A DNA stretch of 64,000 nucleotides, from NCBI GenBank assembly GCA_029269125.1, contig JARHXX010000002.1, positions 1-64,000 of the forward strand, given 5' to 3'. Source of the DNA: Kiritimatiellaeota bacterium B1221 (GTDB taxonomy: Bacteria; Verrucomicrobiota; Kiritimatiellia; SS1-B-03-39; UBA6053). Positions 61,542 to 64,000 of the stretch are shown piece after piece (position 1 is the first letter of the stretch; the number at the start of each line of letters is the position of its first letter). Under the pieces are notes generated by a model. That model worked only from the letters and a program-made list of their open reading frames with translations. It searched no databases and had not been told where the DNA came from. The translations under genes were made by a program, and so were the position numbers.

Positions 61542-62579
61542 ATGAAGTACGATGCAATTCTAATTGTTTCATTTGGCGGTCCCGAAGGTATGGATGAGGT
61601 AATGCCCTTCCTGGATAATGTGTTGCGTGGAAAAGGGGTTCCCGAAGAACGGAAATTGGAAGTGGCGCATCACTATGAATTGTTCGGCGGGGTGAGTCCC
61701 ATTAATGCCCAAAACCGTGAATTGACCTCTCTGGTCTCTGCGTCGTTAAAAGAAAAAGAGATTGATCTCCCGGTATTTTTGGCCAACCGAAATACGGAAC
61801 CCTTTATTCCGGATGTGTTAAAGCAGTGTCAGGAGGCGGGTCACCAAAATTTATTGGTGTATGTGACCAGTGCCTTTAGTAGCTATTCCGGTTGCCGACA
61901 ATATCGTGAAAATCTGATGGATGCCCAGGCGGATATGCAAGGGGATGTTCCGCAATTCGATAAGATCCGGGTCTTCTTTAATCATCCTTTGTTTATTGAA
62001 ACGGTTTCTGACAATGTGGCGTCGTCCATTAAAATGTTGCCTGAAGAGGCCCAGGCGGACGTCCGGCTGGTCTTTACCGCCCACAGTATTCCCATGGCCA
62101 TGGCCCGCAGCTCCAAATATACCGAGCAATTGCAGGAAGCGGCCCGTTTGGTGGCGGAACGCTTGGAAATTTCGAATTGGGATTTGGTCTATCAGAGCCG
62201 TAGCGGCCCGCCGTCCATGCCCTGGTTGGAACCGGATATTTGTGATCATCTGGATGACCTGAAAGCTGCCGGAACAAATTCGGTGGTGGTTTCTCCGCTG
62301 GGTTTCGTTTCCGATCATTTGGAAGTGCTGTTTGATTTGGATATGGAAGCCCGGGAACATGCCGCAGAGCTGGGGCTTGATTATGTCCGCGCCGCCACCC
62401 CCGGAAATGATCCGCGGATGATCGAAATGGTTGTGGAATTGATTCGGGAGCGGCTCGAAGACTGGCCGGAACGTCGAACCATTGGTCGGATGCCCGCGAA
62501 ACACGATGTGTGTCCGGCGGATTGTTGCCGGGCGATGAAGCGTCCGGTTTCCGGCAAGCCGTCTGAAGAATCGAAATAG
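61542..62579 (+). CDS. hemH: Ferrochelatase, probably with [2Fe-2S] cluster
   Basis: This 345-residue enzyme inserts Fe(II) in a porphyrin, the last step of haem synthesis. The block FTAHSIPMAMA has the metal-ligand His; YQSRSGPPSMPWLEPDI and GFVSDHLEVLFDLD are typical. Cys118 (YSGCRQY) and Cys324, Cys328 and Cys329 (CPADCC) match the Cys positions of actinobacterial and myxococcal ferrochelatases that bind a [2Fe-2S] cluster. Whether the substrate is protoporphyrin or coproporphyrin is not settled from sequence. AAAGG precedes the ATG. Confidence 0.93.
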   Translation: MKYDAILIVSFGGPEGMDEVMPFLDNVLRGKGVPEERKLEVAHHYELFGGVSPINAQNRELTSLVSASLKEKEIDLPVFLANRNTEPFIPDVLKQCQEAGHQNLLVYVTSAFSSYSGCRQYRENLMDAQADMQGDVPQFDKIRVFFNHPLFIETVSDNVASSIKMLPEEAQADVRLVFTAHSIPMAMARSSKYTEQLQEAARLVAERLEISNWDLVYQSRSGPPSMPWLEPDICDHLDDLKAAGTNSVVVSPLGFVSDHLEVLFDLDMEAREHAAELGLDYVRAATPGNDPRMIEMVVELIRERLEDWPERRTIGRMPAKHDVCPADCCRAMKRPVSGKPSEESK

Positions 62580-62583
62580 AGGT

Positions 62584-62669
62584 GAATGTCACCCTGACAG
62601 GGCTTTGTACTGTGGGAACCCGCATACCGGGGGTTACCCCCCTGCTTATGGAATGTCACCCCGCTGGGG
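62584..62669. repeat. Intergenic palindromic repeat overlapping the ABC exporter 3' end
   Basis: GAATGTCACCC occurs at 62584 and 62651, flanking an imperfect palindrome (62623-62650) with CATA/TATG ends and GGGGG/CCCCC arms. Such elements resemble short interspersed palindromic repeats. The right copy and the palindrome's end supply the last codons and the TAA stop of the ABC exporter gene. Confidence 0.65.
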
Positions 62670-64000
62670 TTCTGTCGTGATCCCTTGAGACCAAAGATTT
62701 GCGTACACACCTTGTTGAGCCAGCAGGTCGTGATGGGTTCCCTGTTCCACTACCTGTCCGGCATCCAAAACCAAAATGCGGCCGCAGTTTTTGACGGTGG
62801 ACAATCGGTGGGCAATGACGAAGGCGGTGCGGTTGTTGAGGAGGCGGTCAAAACTTTCCTGCACGTGGATTTCCGTGGCGGTGTCGAGGGCCGAGGTGGC
62901 TTCATCGAGTATCACAATGGCCGGATTTTTGAGGAGCAGGCGGGCAATGGAGAAGCGTTGACGTTCTCCGCCGGAGAGTTGTTGTCCCCGTTCGCCGACC
63001 ATGGTGTCGAATCCCTGGGGCAGTTCCTGAATGCGCTGGAGGATGCCCGCGGCATCGCAGGCTTTTTCCAACTCCTGAATGGTTTTATTCGGATTTACAA
63101 ACAGTAAATTGTCACGGATGGTGCCGTAGAAGAGGAAGGTGTCCTGAAAAACTATGCCGATTTGGCTGCGTAAGCTGCGCCGGTTGATTTGGGAAACCGG
63201 TTTTCCGTCCAATAAAATCTCGCCCTGGGTCGGATCGTAAAATCGTAACAACAGGGACATCAGGGTACTTTTTCCGCAACCGGTCGTGCCCACCAAACCG
63301 ATCTTTTCACCGGGGGCCACTTCCAAGGAGAAGTTATCGATAATTTTTCTTTCAGAATTGTATCCGAAGTGGATTCCCTGAAAAGTGACCTGTCCTTTGA
63401 CTTCATTGGGGTGAAGGACCAGGCCTTCGGGATCCTCCCATTCCTGGGCTTCCTCATTGAGAAACTCACGGATGCGGTCCCAGGAGACCAATCCGCGCTG
63501 AATGGTTTCAAAAATGCCCACAAAAGTACGGATAGGATTAAAAAAATGTCCGGTTAAGGCGATAAAGCTGGTGATGGTTCCGGCGGTGATGGCTCCATTG
63601 CCTCCCCACAGCATCCATGCCCCTCCGGCAGACAGAAAAACCAAAGCCAAATCCTGGGTGCTGTATTGCACTTGGTGGCTGACAGAAAAGACTTTCATAA
63701 TATCCAAGTTCTGATCCCGCACGCTTTGTTGCACGTTTTCATATTTGGCGTTGGACTGGTCCTCCATGGTGTAGGCTTTGATCTCCCGAATCCCGCTGAC
63801 GGTTTCCTGCATGATGGAGGCGGCGGAGGATTCTTTTTCGCGGAGTTCGCGGTAGAGCGGTTTTAATCGGGTCTGAATGGTGTAGACCGAATAGATAATC
63901 AACGGCGTGGGAATCAGCACTGCCACAAACAGGGTGGGGGAGAGCGCGATCATTAAGACCGGTGCAATCAAAAATTGAAGCAGGTTGTAAAAGAGAAAGA
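62646..64000 (-). CDS. ABC exporter (ABCB/MsbA-like), 5' end beyond the window
   Basis: The gene is open to the right edge, so its start is missing; 451 codons are visible. The first part is the end of a transmembrane domain (about four helices). The nucleotide-binding domain has Walker A GTTGCGKST, Q-loop FQDTFLF, signature LSGGERQR, Walker B VILDEATSALD and the switch His in IAHRLSTV. Such half-transporters work as dimers and export lipids, drugs or peptides. The last ten residues (TTEPQRGDIP) derive from an intergenic repeat, so the original stop was probably replaced. The substrate is unknown. Confidence 0.9.
   Translation of the reverse strand, partial: FLFYNLLQFLIAPVLMIALSPTLFVAVLIPTPLIIYSVYTIQTRLKPLYRELREKESSAASIMQETVSGIREIKAYTMEDQSNAKYENVQQSVRDQNLDIMKVFSVSHQVQYSTQDLALVFLSAGGAWMLWGGNGAITAGTITSFIALTGHFFNPIRTFVGIFETIQRGLVSWDRIREFLNEEAQEWEDPEGLVLHPNEVKGQVTFQGIHFGYNSERKIIDNFSLEVAPGEKIGLVGTTGCGKSTLMSLLLRFYDPTQGEILLDGKPVSQINRRSLRSQIGIVFQDTFLFYGTIRDNLLFVNPNKTIQELEKACDAAGILQRIQELPQGFDTMVGERGQQLSGGERQRFSIARLLLKNPAIVILDEATSALDTATEIHVQESFDRLLNNRTAFVIAHRLSTVKNCGRILVLDAGQVVEQGTHHDLLAQQGVYANLWSQGITTEPQRGDIP

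Overview
The window reads as a chromosomal segment of a heterotrophic Gram-negative bacterium, most likely a member of the Verrucomicrobiota (Opitutae/Puniceicoccales or Kiritimatiellae side). This placement is inferred from gene content, not from a marker search. Supporting signs are three PEP-CTERM-type surface proteins, glycosidases of families GH2 and GH20, an excisionase-like HTH fused to a PTS EIIA domain beside a CPA2 antiporter, a DUF2723/GT117 membrane protein, a LAB_N protein, a TMEM43 homologue, a ResB/CcsA cytochrome c maturation pair and many lipoproteins and exported coiled-coil proteins. Coding density is high. The longest stretch without a gene is about 284 bp (12382-12665). 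I saw no tRNA, rRNA, CRISPR array, transposase, integrase or prophage gene.

Layout. 1-19 kb: poly-G contig-end-like sequence, GH2 beta-glucuronidase, PEP-CTERM protein, UDP-sugar pyrophosphorylase, the ychF-methyltransferase-HD operon, the purM-purN-coiled coil-GH20-dUTPase operon, two more PEP-CTERM-type proteins, malQ, and an HTH-EIIA/EIIA/antiporter operon. 19-34 kb: LAB_N protein with an ECF sigma factor and a membrane protein that may be its anti-sigma, a DinG-type helicase, a lipoprotein, polX, hemB-dcd, an extraordinarily acidic protein, exported proteins, ctpA-tsaD, an RluA-type synthase with a CPBP protease, and serS. 34-46 kb: lipoprotein-ResB-CcsA operon, dnaN with a lipoprotein and a TMEM43-like protein, a methyltransferase, a TGS/ThrRS-like nucleoside kinase with hslR, and coaBC-queF. 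46-64 kb: FkbM methyltransferase, an exported protein of unknown function, a very large DUF2723/TPR protein, a broken SGNH hydrolase, the pyrE-guaB-guaA operon, an AT-hook protein, a TolC-like protein, an azoreductase, an rlmB-protein kinase operon, ferrochelatase, and an ABC exporter cut by the right edge.

Translational coupling is very common: many neighbours overlap as ATGA, TAATG or TGATG, which fixes several start codons downstream of the longest-frame start. Nucleotide metabolism is dispersed but well represented (purM, purN, guaA, guaB, pyrE, dcd, a dUTPase-like enzyme, a nucleoside kinase). Haem and cytochrome genes (hemB, hemH, ResB, CcsA) indicate a respiratory organism. Gaps between convergent genes carry elaborate hairpins, several belonging to repeat families that recur in the window; one repeat forms the 3' end of the ABC exporter gene.

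Most unusual items: the 144-residue protein with 83 acidic residues and no lysine (27024-27458); the EIIA-antiporter operon with tandem operator-like repeats; a small AT-hook protein with A/T direct repeats upstream; an SGNH hydrolase with one in-frame TAA; and the intergenic inverted-repeat families. No single locus can be declared a new defence or mobile system from sequence alone.
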